This document shows, one piece after another, positions 1 through 8,165 of a stretch of DNA of 64,000 nt (positions are counted from its first letter, which is position 1; each line of letters starts with the position of its first letter). The DNA is taken from positions 3,038,001 through 3,102,000 of the forward strand of contig NZ_JBBNAC010000001.1 in the NCBI RefSeq assembly GCF_037996825.1, written 5' to 3'. This DNA is from Bdellovibrio sp. BCCA. GTDB taxonomy: Bacteria; Bdellovibrionota; Bdellovibrionia; Bdellovibrionales; Bdellovibrionaceae. The notes below the pieces were generated by a model. It was not told the origin of the DNA and did no database searches. It worked only from the letters and a program-made list of their open reading frames with translations. The translations under genes were made by a program, and so were the position numbers.

Positions 1-590
1 TCTGCGGTCATCATGGAATACACACTTGGTCCCATTTTTTTAACGGCGTAATAACTTTTCTCTGCAAGGAAGCGGAAGGCTTTAGCCGTTTTCGGACAGC
101 TCGCCAGATTTTGCAGATTGGATCTGAATTTATTAGCGAGTTCCGCCGCCATCGCCGGAAGTCCAAGACCTCCGTTTGTCAGCATGTACTTCTTAAGATC
201 TCCAGAACCGATTTCGATGACATCGATGTTTTTAACAACACCTTCAAAGATATTGCGAACGGCGTGATCAATACGGTGAGACACGCCAATTTCATGAGCC
301 AAGTCATTAGCAGTTCCCGAACGAACAATAGTGATCGGCGGAATTTGAGTGAGATCCTGACATTTCATCAGACATTGCAAGGCCACATTGATCGTGCCAT
401 CACCACCACAAATAATGATTGCATCCGTTTTTTGTTCTCTTTCCTCATGCAGGAAGTCACACATCTCCGTCAGCGTCTGCGGACGGCAGAAACGAAGGTC
501 ACAGCGGAATAAAGATTCACGCACCTTCGCTTCAATGAGTTCTGCATTCACAGAACCTGCTTTTGAGTTAATAAGAACGGACACTCTCAT
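1..590 (-). CDS. Diacylglycerol kinase-family lipid kinase, 3' part outside window
   Basis: The N-terminal 196 residues read without a stop from an ATG at 590 to the window edge. The start is MRVSVLINSKAG, and the nucleotide-binding motif GGDGTINVAL lies near residue 60, followed by RSGTANDLAHEIG. These are the ATP-binding signatures of the DAGK catalytic domain (the YegS/DgkB/sphingosine kinase group). Members phosphorylate a lipid hydroxyl at the inner membrane. The substrate cannot be told from this fragment. It is separated from the AraC gene upstream by about 200 bp, so it is probably transcribed on its own. The C-terminal lipid-binding domain lies off the window. Confidence 0.85.
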   Translation of the reverse strand, partial: MRVSVLINSKAGSVNAELIEAKVRESLFRCDLRFCRPQTLTEMCDFLHEEREQKTDAIIICGGDGTINVALQCLMKCQDLTQIPPITIVRSGTANDLAHEIGVSHRIDHAVRNIFEGVVKNIDVIEIGSGDLKKYMLTNGGLGLPAMAAELANKFRSNLQNLASCPKTAKAFRFLAEKSYYAVKKMGPSVYSMMTA

Positions 591-793
591 AAATTTTTTG
601 ACTCCGATAGTTCGGAAGAGCAAGTACCGTACCTACCACGACTCAGGATGAAACATGAACAAATTAGAACTGGCGCTCTAGAATGCTGCGTAAATCGTCA
701 CTTTGGCACCGCTGTCTAGGGAGTTGACGATTTGCAGTGACACCACACTCAGATCTTTTTCGAAGTCATTTACCAGGAAATATTGCGAAGTTT

Positions 794-1669
794 TTAAGTT
801 ACTTTCTTTGCGTATTGCCGAAACGCAGCGGGAGTTTTCTGCGTTTTCATTCGGAAAAACCGCGAAAAATAATTGGCGTCTTGATAACCCAATGCATCTG
901 CAATTTCGGTGATAGACAAATCCGAATAGGCTAAGAGCCGTTTGCTTTCCAAAATCAAACGCTCTTGAATCAAAGCACGCGCCGAACGCCCTGTCATTCG
1001 CGTTATCTTCATCGTTAAAGCTTTCGCAGTCATCCCCAGTTTCTTCGCATAGAATTCCACTTCATGCTCCACGCGATAGTTGTCTTCAACGAGATTTAAA
1101 TATTTTGTCGCGAATCCTTCCACTTGTGACATCGCAGATTCTTTTAATTCACTCCATCGCGAAAATTCGATCAGCAGCAAAAACAAAGATAGAGAAAGCG
1201 CCATTTCATAGTCGCGTTGTTTTTCTTCATATTCCTTAAGTAAGGACTCACAGTGATTTTGCAAGTTCAACAAATCCGTTTTGGATTTTACCAAAAAACT
1301 ATCCGACAGGTTTTTAAGCAGATGTTTTATCTTCGGTGCATAGACCGGTAACGAACTTAAAATATCCTCCTCAAATTCAATCACAAATCCCTTGGAGTTT
1401 TTATCTACGACCCACGAATGCACCTGAGCCGGTTTCATCAAAAATACGCGGCCTTTCTCGATGGGATATCTTTGAAAGTCGATCTCATGCCATCCGCGCC
1501 CTGCTGTCACGATGACCAAATGATAAAAACTGTGTTTGTGCGGAAATGGCACAAGAGGTTCAAAACGATCTTCAAATCTTTGAATTCGAAGTGGCGTTTG
1601 CAGATTTCCAACGACGCCAAAGGCGTGCATAGGGTGGAGTTTTAATTTGTTTGGATTCTGAACAGGCAT
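794..1669 (-). CDS. AraC-family transcriptional regulator with N-terminal cupin
   Basis: The protein has 291 residues. The N-terminal half reads as a cupin-type effector domain (HKHSFYHLVIVTAGRG, then GRVFLMKPAQVHSW). The C-terminal 100 residues carry two helix-turn-helix motifs, ending in the AraC signature ITEIADALGYQDANYFSRFF. The start at 1669 is chosen because AGGAG sits seven bases upstream of MPVQNP. The open frame runs 100 codons further upstream, but that stretch overlaps the divergent 51-residue gene and has no domain character. The effector and target genes are unknown. Confidence 0.9.
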   Translation of the reverse strand: MPVQNPNKLKLHPMHAFGVVGNLQTPLRIQRFEDRFEPLVPFPHKHSFYHLVIVTAGRGWHEIDFQRYPIEKGRVFLMKPAQVHSWVVDKNSKGFVIEFEEDILSSLPVYAPKIKHLLKNLSDSFLVKSKTDLLNLQNHCESLLKEYEEKQRDYEMALSLSLFLLLIEFSRWSELKESAMSQVEGFATKYLNLVEDNYRVEHEVEFYAKKLGMTAKALTMKITRMTGRSARALIQERLILESKRLLAYSDLSITEIADALGYQDANYFSRFFRMKTQKTPAAFRQYAKKVT

Positions 1670-1779
1670 GACTTTTCTCCTGCCCGATTCTAGCAATAAT
1701 TCTTCGTTTTGGAAATAAAATGGGAAGTTTGTGCTATCCTTCAAGAAGTGAGTCTCTACCCCTTTCACTATCTTCGCCT

Positions 1780-1785
1780 TATAAT
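1780..1785 (+). promoter_or_regulatory. Possible -10 box of the 51-residue membrane protein gene
   Basis: A perfect TATAAT lies 23 bases before the ATG at 1809, a suitable distance for a transcription start with a short leader. No good -35 hexamer is seen 17 bases upstream, so this is a weak prediction. Confidence 0.4.
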
Positions 1786-1808
1786 GAGCAGTGAAAGGCA
1801 GGTGACCT

Positions 1809-1964
1809 ATGGAAAGCTGGATCATCCTTGGTATTGGTGCCGTGTCGATTTTTTCTGTGATCGTGTATCTCTTCTTTATGTTTTTTCTTCCTGAATGGGT
1901 CGGTATTACGGGTACCGTGGCAAAGAAGGCCATTGAAAGCCACGTCGAAAAGTCTGACGAATAG
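1809..1964 (+). CDS. Small single-pass membrane protein (51 aa)
   Basis: A 51-codon frame begins MESWIILGIGAVSIF. It has one hydrophobic segment (about residues 4-27) rich in Ile, Phe and Leu, then a short polar tail ending ESHVEKSDE. A GGTGA ribosome-binding site precedes the ATG and a TATAAT box lies upstream, so it is a credible gene despite its size. It is divergent from the AraC regulator and could be its target, but nothing proves that. Function unknown. Confidence 0.65.
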   Translation: MESWIILGIGAVSIFSVIVYLFFMFFLPEWVGITGTVAKKAIESHVEKSDE

Positions 1965-2055
1965 TTCATATATTCATCTCAGCTTGAGAAGTTAACGCGC
2001 TTCCGGAACATGCCGGAAACAATAAAAATAGAGGGACCTCATAATAAGGCTCTCA

Positions 2056-2112
2056 ACTCTCTAGGGGTTCTCGCAATTTCCCGAAAAATTGTAAGAACCC
2101 GAACTAGAGAGT
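2056..2112. promoter_or_regulatory. Long stem-loop abutting the start codon of the NHL lipoprotein
   Basis: Arms 2056-2064 and 2104-2112 are perfectly complementary (ACTCTCTAG/CTAGAGAGT). After a short bulge an inner stem pairs 2065-2079 with 2086-2100, with 13 of 15 positions matching. The right arm ends four bases before the ATG at 2117, so in mRNA the hairpin would include any ribosome-binding region. There is no T-tract, which argues against a simple terminator. Confidence 0.6.
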
Positions 2113-2116
2113 ATGA

Positions 2117-3874
2117 ATGACTAACGGAACGTCGCTGAATTTCCTCACAATGATTATCCTTTCCTTCGCTTTATCTGCCTGCTCCATCAACGCAGAAATG
2201 TTCGGAGGATCTAAAAATCTCAACTCTGAATCGCCCGGTAAGACCACTCTCAAAGGCCAATTCCCTTTAGGCGATCCTGCCTTTACAGGTGAATTTAAAA
2301 ACTACATCACAGCGGGCCCTGCGGGTCGCTTCGTCTTTGTTTCTTTTAGCGATGAAATTTACGTCACGACAGATGCCGGAGTTCTTCTCAAAAGATTCAC
2401 TCCTACGGGTGTATCACAAATTACCGGACTCACAGTTGATAGCAACAGCATCATCTATATTACCGGCTCCTATGATCCGAATCCCAACGACACACGCTTT
2501 GTTAGAAAATTCGATATGAATGGTAATTTTCTTGGCGAAGTGATCACGTACACAGACGAAGGCGGCGGAGCCGTGGCATTCCCTGAAAATCCTTATGTTG
2601 CGGCTGATGGCTCTATCTATATTTCCGCATTCAGCCAGATTCGTAAATACAATGCTGCCGGAGTGCTACAAACGACGTATGGTTCTATTCAAGGATCTAA
2701 TGACGGAGAAATCAATGGCACACATTCCTTTTTTGTAGAAACGGATGGAACCGTTTATGTCGTAGACGTATGGACAAACCGTCTGCAAAAGTTTAACGCG
2801 AATGGCTCTTTTAATTCCAAATTCACTTGGCCCAGGAATATTGCCAATGGAATCGTCACTGGTCTCATGCGTGAAGCTGACGGAAGTTTTGTATTGACGG
2901 AGCGGATGGGTACTGAGGGACGGTTCACCGCCTTTGACGGAAGTGGCACTCCGAAATGGTCACGCGACGGAACAGAACGAGGATCAGCCCCGTACGATAG
3001 CAATACTATGTCCGTCACCAGGTACAACGGCTTTTACTATCTTGCATATCGCGACAGTTTAGTTCTTTACAACGCCGCCGACGGAGCTTTTCATAAAGAG
3101 TATAAAAAGCTGATTTCAAATCCTTTCAGTGTCACGCGGTCTCAGGATGGTTTTTTCTTTGTAAGTTCCGGCAATGGCATTCATAAGTTCAATGCCAAAG
3201 GTGAATGGCAAACGACATTTGGAAATACGTCAGGTTCCTACTACACAGCGATTGCTATTTCTAGCGACAACACCATCTACGTGACTGACTTCATGAACGG
3301 CGGCAAAGTTTTTAAATTTGATTTCAATGGAAATGCTCAGGGCTTTCTGGCTGTACCCTCGGCCACCACACCTTATGGTCTTTCCATTGATAAAGACGAC
3401 ACTCTTTTTATCGCCGACGCAGGCGGAGGAGGATTGATCAAACTTCCTCTTTCAACGGGAGTTCCCACTTCATTTGCGGCAGGACAATACACCATTCCTA
3501 TTGGGGTTTCCTGTCAACCTGACGGAAGTATTTTAATCATGGATTTTAACGGCGCAACTTCGATTGGAAAACGTCTCAATGCAAGTGGCACCGTGATTGA
3601 CACCTTTGGTGATGCAGGACCTGGAACTATTAGCGGAACGGCATTGGGAGTCACTGCCGACCCAAATACAGGGCGCATTTATGTTGCCAACGCCACAGGA
3701 AATAAAATCTTAGTTTATGAAAGTAACGGCGACTACATTTCTGAATTCACAAATGTAGACTTCCGCCAGCCCTTCGGAATCTACGCTGACAGCAACGGCG
3801 ACATCTTCGTCGCCGATCAGTTTAATAACAATGTAAAGAAATTTAAATCCGATGGAACAATGTCGCTCGAATAA
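2117..3874 (+). CDS. NHL/beta-propeller repeat lipoprotein
   Basis: The protein has 585 residues. A lipoprotein signal ends in the lipobox LSAC at about residue 22. The rest is a series of roughly 45-residue beta-propeller blades with the recurring pattern D-x-x-G-x-I/F-Y/F-V-A/S-D followed by V-x-K-F. A clear example is the last one, DSNGDIFVADQFNNNVKKF. NHL propellers usually bind proteins, glycans or RNA rather than catalyse. A lipidated propeller would sit on the outer membrane or the periplasmic face. A second gene of the same kind lies at 24455. The gene ends flush against the convergent permease gene. The start could also be ATG 2113 in another frame, but only 2117 is in frame. Confidence 0.8.
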   Translation: MTNGTSLNFLTMIILSFALSACSINAEMFGGSKNLNSESPGKTTLKGQFPLGDPAFTGEFKNYITAGPAGRFVFVSFSDEIYVTTDAGVLLKRFTPTGVSQITGLTVDSNSIIYITGSYDPNPNDTRFVRKFDMNGNFLGEVITYTDEGGGAVAFPENPYVAADGSIYISAFSQIRKYNAAGVLQTTYGSIQGSNDGEINGTHSFFVETDGTVYVVDVWTNRLQKFNANGSFNSKFTWPRNIANGIVTGLMREADGSFVLTERMGTEGRFTAFDGSGTPKWSRDGTERGSAPYDSNTMSVTRYNGFYYLAYRDSLVLYNAADGAFHKEYKKLISNPFSVTRSQDGFFFVSSGNGIHKFNAKGEWQTTFGNTSGSYYTAIAISSDNTIYVTDFMNGGKVFKFDFNGNAQGFLAVPSATTPYGLSIDKDDTLFIADAGGGGLIKLPLSTGVPTSFAAGQYTIPIGVSCQPDGSILIMDFNGATSIGKRLNASGTVIDTFGDAGPGTISGTALGVTADPNTGRIYVANATGNKILVYESNGDYISEFTNVDFRQPFGIYADSNGDIFVADQFNNNVKKFKSDGTMSLE

Positions 3875-5083
3875 CTAAGTCGAGCGCAGAAGTTCCGGAA
3901 TAGATTTTTTCAAAAGTTTGATTGTTGGATACAAACTCGCTAGCACCGTCGCGATCATAGGTAACAACAAGGCTTGAGTGTAGTGGCTTGGCATAATATC
4001 CAAGAACACGACAAACTGCCGCGTGATTCCCGGAGCTGGTGGCATCGGAATACCTTTCACCAGCAAGGTTTTATCGATCAAAACCGCAAGACAAATTCCC
4101 AAGAAGCCACCCAAAATTCCCAAAAGACTGTTTTCAACCAAAAGAATTCTAAAAAGACGGCTGCGTTTTTCACCGTTAGCTCGCAAAGCCCCCATCTCTC
4201 CCGCTCTTTCAAGAAGTCCCACAGAGATCACATTAAAGATTCCCATCGCAACGATCACGAGGATGATAGAACGAATGAAAGTGAATTGCGCATGCAGAAA
4301 ATCCACTGAGTTTTGATAATAGTTTTTATCAAGAATTTCAAAACGAATCGGATCTAGCTGAGGATTGGCCGTGCGAATTTCCTTTTCGGCTTTCTCCCAA
4401 ACTCCAACGCCTTTTGTTGCTAAAGAGAACATCTCAATACGGTTTGTATCTAAGAGTTGTTGCGCCTGTTTTAAATCCACACGATAGAAAGAGTCATCAA
4501 TCACTTTCTTTCCGGTAAAGAAAATCCCGGCCACAGTGAGATCCGCTCCGTTCAATTGCCCCTTCACTGTTTGTGTTAGCAACGTCACGGTGTCGCCAAC
4601 CTTCGCATCAATACTTTCTGCCAAACCTTTACCTAAAATAATCTGATCAGGATGTTGCAGATCGGTTCCCGCGATAAAGTTCATTGAAGTAAAGAACGTG
4701 TTTTCACGCTCAGGGATCACACCCTCCCCTTTACCACCCAGAGTGATGCCACCTTTAACGATGAAAGAATAAAAGCTCACGCGCGGGAAAACTTGCACGA
4801 CTTCGGAAGAAGAACGTATTTGTTCTTCCACGGTTTCAGGATTTTCAAACCAAAGTTTCCAAGGTTGCTCGTGCACCTTACCGTAGTAATTCGGTGGAAA
4901 CACTTGGCCGTGTCCATAATAACCGTGAATCACACCTTCACGATATTGATTCATAACTCCGGTATTAAATCCCTGATAAATCAAAAGACCAGCAGCTCCT
5001 AAAGCCACCGTGCAAAGACTTGCGAGCGTTCTGCGAGGATTTCTAAAAAGATTGCGCCACGCGATTTTGATAAGTTCCAACAT
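3875..5083 (-). CDS. ABC transporter permease, FtsX/LolC/MacB type
   Basis: The protein has 402 residues. The N-terminal membrane segment follows the typical IAWRNLFRNPRRT motif. A large periplasmic MacB-type core comes next (about residues 45-260), then three C-terminal helices with the FtsX-domain pattern GIFNVISVGLLERAGEMGALRANGEKRSR. That reads as type VII ABC architecture: the permease couples ATP use to mechanical work on periplasmic substrates such as lipoproteins or peptides. Its ATG overlaps the TAA of the upstream ATPase gene by one base (TAATG), so the two are translationally coupled. The substrate is not deducible. Confidence 0.88.
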   Translation of the reverse strand: MLELIKIAWRNLFRNPRRTLASLCTVALGAAGLLIYQGFNTGVMNQYREGVIHGYYGHGQVFPPNYYGKVHEQPWKLWFENPETVEEQIRSSSEVVQVFPRVSFYSFIVKGGITLGGKGEGVIPERENTFFTSMNFIAGTDLQHPDQIILGKGLAESIDAKVGDTVTLLTQTVKGQLNGADLTVAGIFFTGKKVIDDSFYRVDLKQAQQLLDTNRIEMFSLATKGVGVWEKAEKEIRTANPQLDPIRFEILDKNYYQNSVDFLHAQFTFIRSIILVIVAMGIFNVISVGLLERAGEMGALRANGEKRSRLFRILLVENSLLGILGGFLGICLAVLIDKTLLVKGIPMPPAPGITRQFVVFLDIMPSHYTQALLLPMIATVLASLYPTIKLLKKSIPELLRST

Positions 5084-5763
5084 TACGCTCTCCCCTCGAT
5101 TTGTCCGTCTTTCATGCGATAAACGGATTTTGCAAAACTGACCAGATGAGAATCGTGGGTCGAAAAAATAAAGCTGGTGTTTTCAGCTTTCTGCAATTCT
5201 TTAAAAGCATTAATGGTTTTCTCAGCCGTGACAGAATCCAAATTCGCCGTTGGTTCGTCCGCCAAAACCACTTCGGGTTTTTTTGCAATCGCACGGGCAA
5301 TTGCTACACGCTGACGTTGACCACCGGATAATTCCAAAGGTTTTTTCTTCGCATGATCTGCAAGACCTAAAAGATCCAAAGTCTCCATCGCCGTTTTTTG
5401 CGCGTTTGCGTGCGTGTACCCTAAAGAAGGCAAAAAGTACGACGTATTTTCTAAAACCGTCAAAGTCGGAATCAAATAAAAGGCCTGAAAGATAAATCCG
5501 ACTTTATGCAAACGAACTTGTTCTTTTTCATTTTCATTTAAGTGAGTGACGTCTTCGCCGGAAAATTCGATATGACCGCTGGAAGGAGTATCAATCAATC
5601 CTAAAAGATTTAAAAGAGTTGTCTTTCCAGTTCCGGAAGGACCGACGATGCAAGTGAAGCAGCCTTTTTCTAACTCAAGATCAATGCCTTTAAGAACGGG
5701 AACTTGTTGTTTATTCCAAAGATAAGAATATTCAAGCCCCTTCAGACGATACAAAACGCTCAT
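5083..5763 (-). CDS. ABC transporter ATP-binding protein, LolD/MacB type
   Basis: The protein has 226 residues. Walker A is GPSGTGKTTLLN, the signature is LSGGQRQRVAIARA, Walker B is VVLADEPTANLDS and the H-loop is STHDSHLV. This matches LolD/MacB/FtsE-type ATPases that partner an FtsX-like permease, which is the next gene. The ATG at 5763 is preferred over a GTG nine bases upstream because AAGGAG lies eight bases before it. The pair would form a type VII exporter or lipoprotein-handling complex at the inner membrane. Confidence 0.92.
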   Translation of the reverse strand: MSVLYRLKGLEYSYLWNKQQVPVLKGIDLELEKGCFTCIVGPSGTGKTTLLNLLGLIDTPSSGHIEFSGEDVTHLNENEKEQVRLHKVGFIFQAFYLIPTLTVLENTSYFLPSLGYTHANAQKTAMETLDLLGLADHAKKKPLELSGGQRQRVAIARAIAKKPEVVLADEPTANLDSVTAEKTINAFKELQKAENTSFIFSTHDSHLVSFAKSVYRMKDGQIEGRA

Positions 5764-5873
5764 GCTGGTCACTCCTTGAAGCTCAGCCAGGATATCTTAA
5801 TTTTGGTTTATTTTTGCGCACATTCTCGTCTGAAAGACTTTTGTCCAGGGGCTCAGACGGCCCCATTTGGACA

Positions 5874-6620
5874 CTACATATAGAAGCGAAATCCAATCGA
5901 GATGAATCCGCCGGAAAAATCCAAATCTCTTTGGTTACCCGAGGACGTCAGCACGGAATCTCCACTGGTTTTTGCACCAGAAAAAGTTGTGACATCTTTA
6001 GAGTATTTCAAATTGTCGATTTTCAATTGTCGATAACCAAACTCAACAACAACAGTTGTTGTGTCCGTCATGATGCCTTCATACCCCAAAGAAGCGGCCA
6101 ACAAAGTTCCTGATCCTTTGGCTTCCACACTGTGATCGGCCACTCCCGCATACGCGGCTTGCCCGGCTGCTGTCAGAACGTAATCATTTTTCATCGTGAC
6201 ACTGGCAGAGCCCGCCGTCAGAGAAATAAAAGAACGATTGTCGTTGGTTCCGTGTACGTTCACTTCTAAAGTGAGTTTGGGAACGTAACCCAAGATATCA
6301 CTTTTTGCAGAATACAAATCCGACGTTCCGTTGCTGGCTGTTGACTCCAGCGCTGACGGTTTTAAAATTTCAAATCCAAAACGAAGACTTGCAAAACGAC
6401 GAGAGTAAAGAAATCCGAACTCTCCGGTGTAATTGTATTTGGAGCCGCCACTGAAACTAATACCGCTGCCGCTTTCACCGTCCACGGCGGAAGTTCCGAT
6501 TTGGGAACCTCCACCAGAGACCGCGAAATACGCCGCGAATGTTTCTTTGTTGATATCAAAAACGCGCGCCTGAGCACTAGAAGAAATTAAAATCAGGAGC
6601 GGAAGCAAAAAGCGAAACAT
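5874..6620 (-). CDS. Putative outer-membrane beta-barrel protein
   Basis: The 248-residue protein has a signal peptide (MFRFLLPLLILISSSAQA-R). The remainder alternates short hydrophobic/aromatic strands with Gly/Ser/Asn-rich turns, as in small 8-10 strand barrels, and ends in aromatic residues (GFISIGFRFYM). No enzymatic motif is visible. It lies six bases after the AMIN-like gene, so both are likely one transcript. A structural or adhesin-like role is possible. Function unknown. Confidence 0.6.
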   Translation of the reverse strand: MFRFLLPLLILISSSAQARVFDINKETFAAYFAVSGGGSQIGTSAVDGESGSGISFSGGSKYNYTGEFGFLYSRRFASLRFGFEILKPSALESTASNGTSDLYSAKSDILGYVPKLTLEVNVHGTNDNRSFISLTAGSASVTMKNDYVLTAAGQAAYAGVADHSVEAKGSGTLLAASLGYEGIMTDTTTVVVEFGYRQLKIDNLKYSKDVTTFSGAKTSGDSVLTSSGNQRDLDFSGGFISIGFRFYM

Positions 6621-6626
6621 CGCCTT

Positions 6627-7142
6627 TTACTCCGTGATCAAATCAATAACGACTTTGCTCGTCGTTTTTTTGCCAGCCACTTGGTACATGCGCACTTTTG
6701 TGTTGGGTTTTAAATCCAAAGTCAGATTCAAAGAACTGTCGACAGGATCTAAGCTCATGGAAGACTTCATCACCGCCATCGAACCTTTGAAGCGAGATGC
6801 GATTTGCGTTTGATCAATGTTTGCATTTGGCATTTGTGCGAAATCAATAACCAGGCGCTGTGGATTCTTTTTTAGCTCCGCATAGTAGTATCCCGGCCAA
6901 CCGCGAACCAATCCGCCGTTCATGTCGCCGACATCAATCACCACACGCTCAATTTTTTTCTTTGTGTCCGCTGTGCGACGAAGATCCATCATTGTGAAAC
7001 CCGTTCCAGCAAGACCGCCAAAGCTCACACCTTCGCCAGAAAGAATTTTTGCAGCCGCTGTCGGCTTGTTTTTTTGTGCAGGCACCGCTGCGATTGCGGG
7101 CACGGCCAAAAGAAAGGCCATCAAACATCCCATGTACTTCAT
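6627..7142 (-). CDS. Exported protein with AMIN-like domain
   Basis: The protein has 171 residues and begins MKYMGCLMAFLLAVPAIA, a clear signal peptide. GGGAG lies six bases upstream of the ATG at 7142, so the 120-codon open extension is discarded. The mature part has the beta-rich repeated pattern RLVIDF ... KVVIDL seen in AMIN domains, which target envelope proteins to peptidoglycan or secretin complexes. The barrel protein follows immediately in the same direction. A periplasmic wall-binding role is inferred. Confidence 0.6.
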   Translation of the reverse strand: MKYMGCLMAFLLAVPAIAAVPAQKNKPTAAAKILSGEGVSFGGLAGTGFTMMDLRRTADTKKKIERVVIDVGDMNGGLVRGWPGYYYAELKKNPQRLVIDFAQMPNANIDQTQIASRFKGSMAVMKSSMSLDPVDSSLNLTLDLKPNTKVRMYQVAGKKTTSKVVIDLITE

Positions 7143-7389
7143 GATCGACTCCCTTCGAATCATACTCTTTAAGGGTAAAGACAAAGGTGCTGACTGCCAA
7201 CCCCTAAAAACTTCAAAATACGGTTTTCGCTGCCTATCCTTTTGCGGCGCAGGGTGACCAAAAGGGGCACCTCGAATGGAAAAATTGCCCTTGTTCTCGA
7301 ATATAAGGGCTCCAGGAGAATTCCTCATAAGGCATAGAACTTGGATTCTGTCTCTTTGTTGAATGATTTTTTTATGAAGGAGCCCCCCG

Positions 7390-7929
7390 ATGAAAAGGCT
7401 GGTGTTTTTCATTTTTGCGCTTTTCTTGGCAGCCTGCCAAGGGAATGACAATGGTGCGACGACAACCACGGTGACAACACCGCTGGGAATGAGTTGCATC
7501 AACGGTCAAGCGTATTGCAATAACACTGGGTACACCCAGTACTACGGTTTCATTCCTTATCCGGGAATGTATAACTACGCTTACGATTACACGAACTACT
7601 TCAATCAATATGGTTTCTGTAATTGTCCCGCGGGTTATCAACCGATTTACAATGCGACTATGGGACTTGGTTGCGTGAACACGCAACTTCTTCAGCCTTA
7701 CCAAGGCTGGTTCTTCACGTGGCAATATGGCTGGGGCTACACAACTGCCGCTCCACAAACCACGATCAATTATCCTCAATATTCAAACATTCCAGGTGGC
7801 ACTAACGGACAATGCTCGAGAACCCTCACTCAGAGCTGTTTGTTGGATCAGGGAAATACGTGCGGCGCAGGGGCGACGTGCCGTCCTGTCTTTTCCGGAT
7901 CAAATCTTGGAGTTTGCGTAAATTACTAA
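7390..7929 (+). CDS. Tyr/Cys-rich lipoprotein, unknown function
   Basis: The protein has 179 residues. The signal ends in the lipobox LAAC at residue 16. The mature part is unusual: very rich in Tyr, Asn and Gly (PYPGMYNYAYDYTNYFNQYG) with scattered Cys (CING, FCNCPAG, CSRTLTQSC, CRPVF) that suggest disulfides or a small EGF-like fold. AGGAG precedes the ATG. The gene is divergent from the AMIN-like gene and is followed by an intrinsic terminator. No family recognised. Confidence 0.7.
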   Translation: MKRLVFFIFALFLAACQGNDNGATTTTVTTPLGMSCINGQAYCNNTGYTQYYGFIPYPGMYNYAYDYTNYFNQYGFCNCPAGYQPIYNATMGLGCVNTQLLQPYQGWFFTWQYGWGYTTAAPQTTINYPQYSNIPGGTNGQCSRTLTQSCLLDQGNTCGAGATCRPVFSGSNLGVCVNY

Positions 7930-7988
7930 AAGAGCGAGAGCGGCTCTCCTCGACCGTCTTTTGACGGAATAATACGCCGCAATATCAC

Positions 7989-8030
7989 GGGCCCTTGGAC
8001 GGATAAAACCACCAAGGGCCCTTTCCTTTT
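7989..8030 (+). terminator. Intrinsic terminator after the Tyr/Cys-rich lipoprotein gene
   Basis: A perfect 10-bp stem (GGGCCCTTGG, 7989-7998, with CCAAGGGCCC, 8012-8021) has a 13-base loop and is followed by TTTCCTTTT. It is well placed 60 bases after the stop codon. Confidence 0.85.
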
Positions 8031-8102
8031 AGGTACCTGCTTCCCTTTGTGTCGATTCGGAAGCGACGCGCCCCGAATCGACACAAAGGGAAGCAGGTAC
8101 CT
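8031..8102. repeat. Perfect 30-bp inverted repeat with 12-base spacer
   Basis: Positions 8031-8060 are exactly complementary to 8073-8102. The spacer is AAGCGACGCGCC. Each arm begins or ends with AGGTACC and contains GAATCG and GTGTCG blocks. It stands directly after the terminator and 64 bases before the oligopeptidase gene. Its perfection and length go beyond a normal terminator, and it has no T-tract. Confidence 0.85.
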
Positions 8103-8165
8103 TTTGATTTTCCGGCGGGTTCATGAAAGAAAAGAAGAGTTGTTTAACTCTCTTGGAGGTCCCTC

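Noticed and set aside
1670-1969. 100-codon N-terminal extension of the AraC regulator
   Set aside because: It overlaps the divergent 51-residue gene, has no domain character, and a good ribosome-binding site precedes the internal ATG at 1669.
7143-7502. Extension of the AMIN-like protein upstream of 7142
   Set aside because: It would run across the divergent lipoprotein gene start, and the signal peptide with ribosome-binding site begins at 7142.
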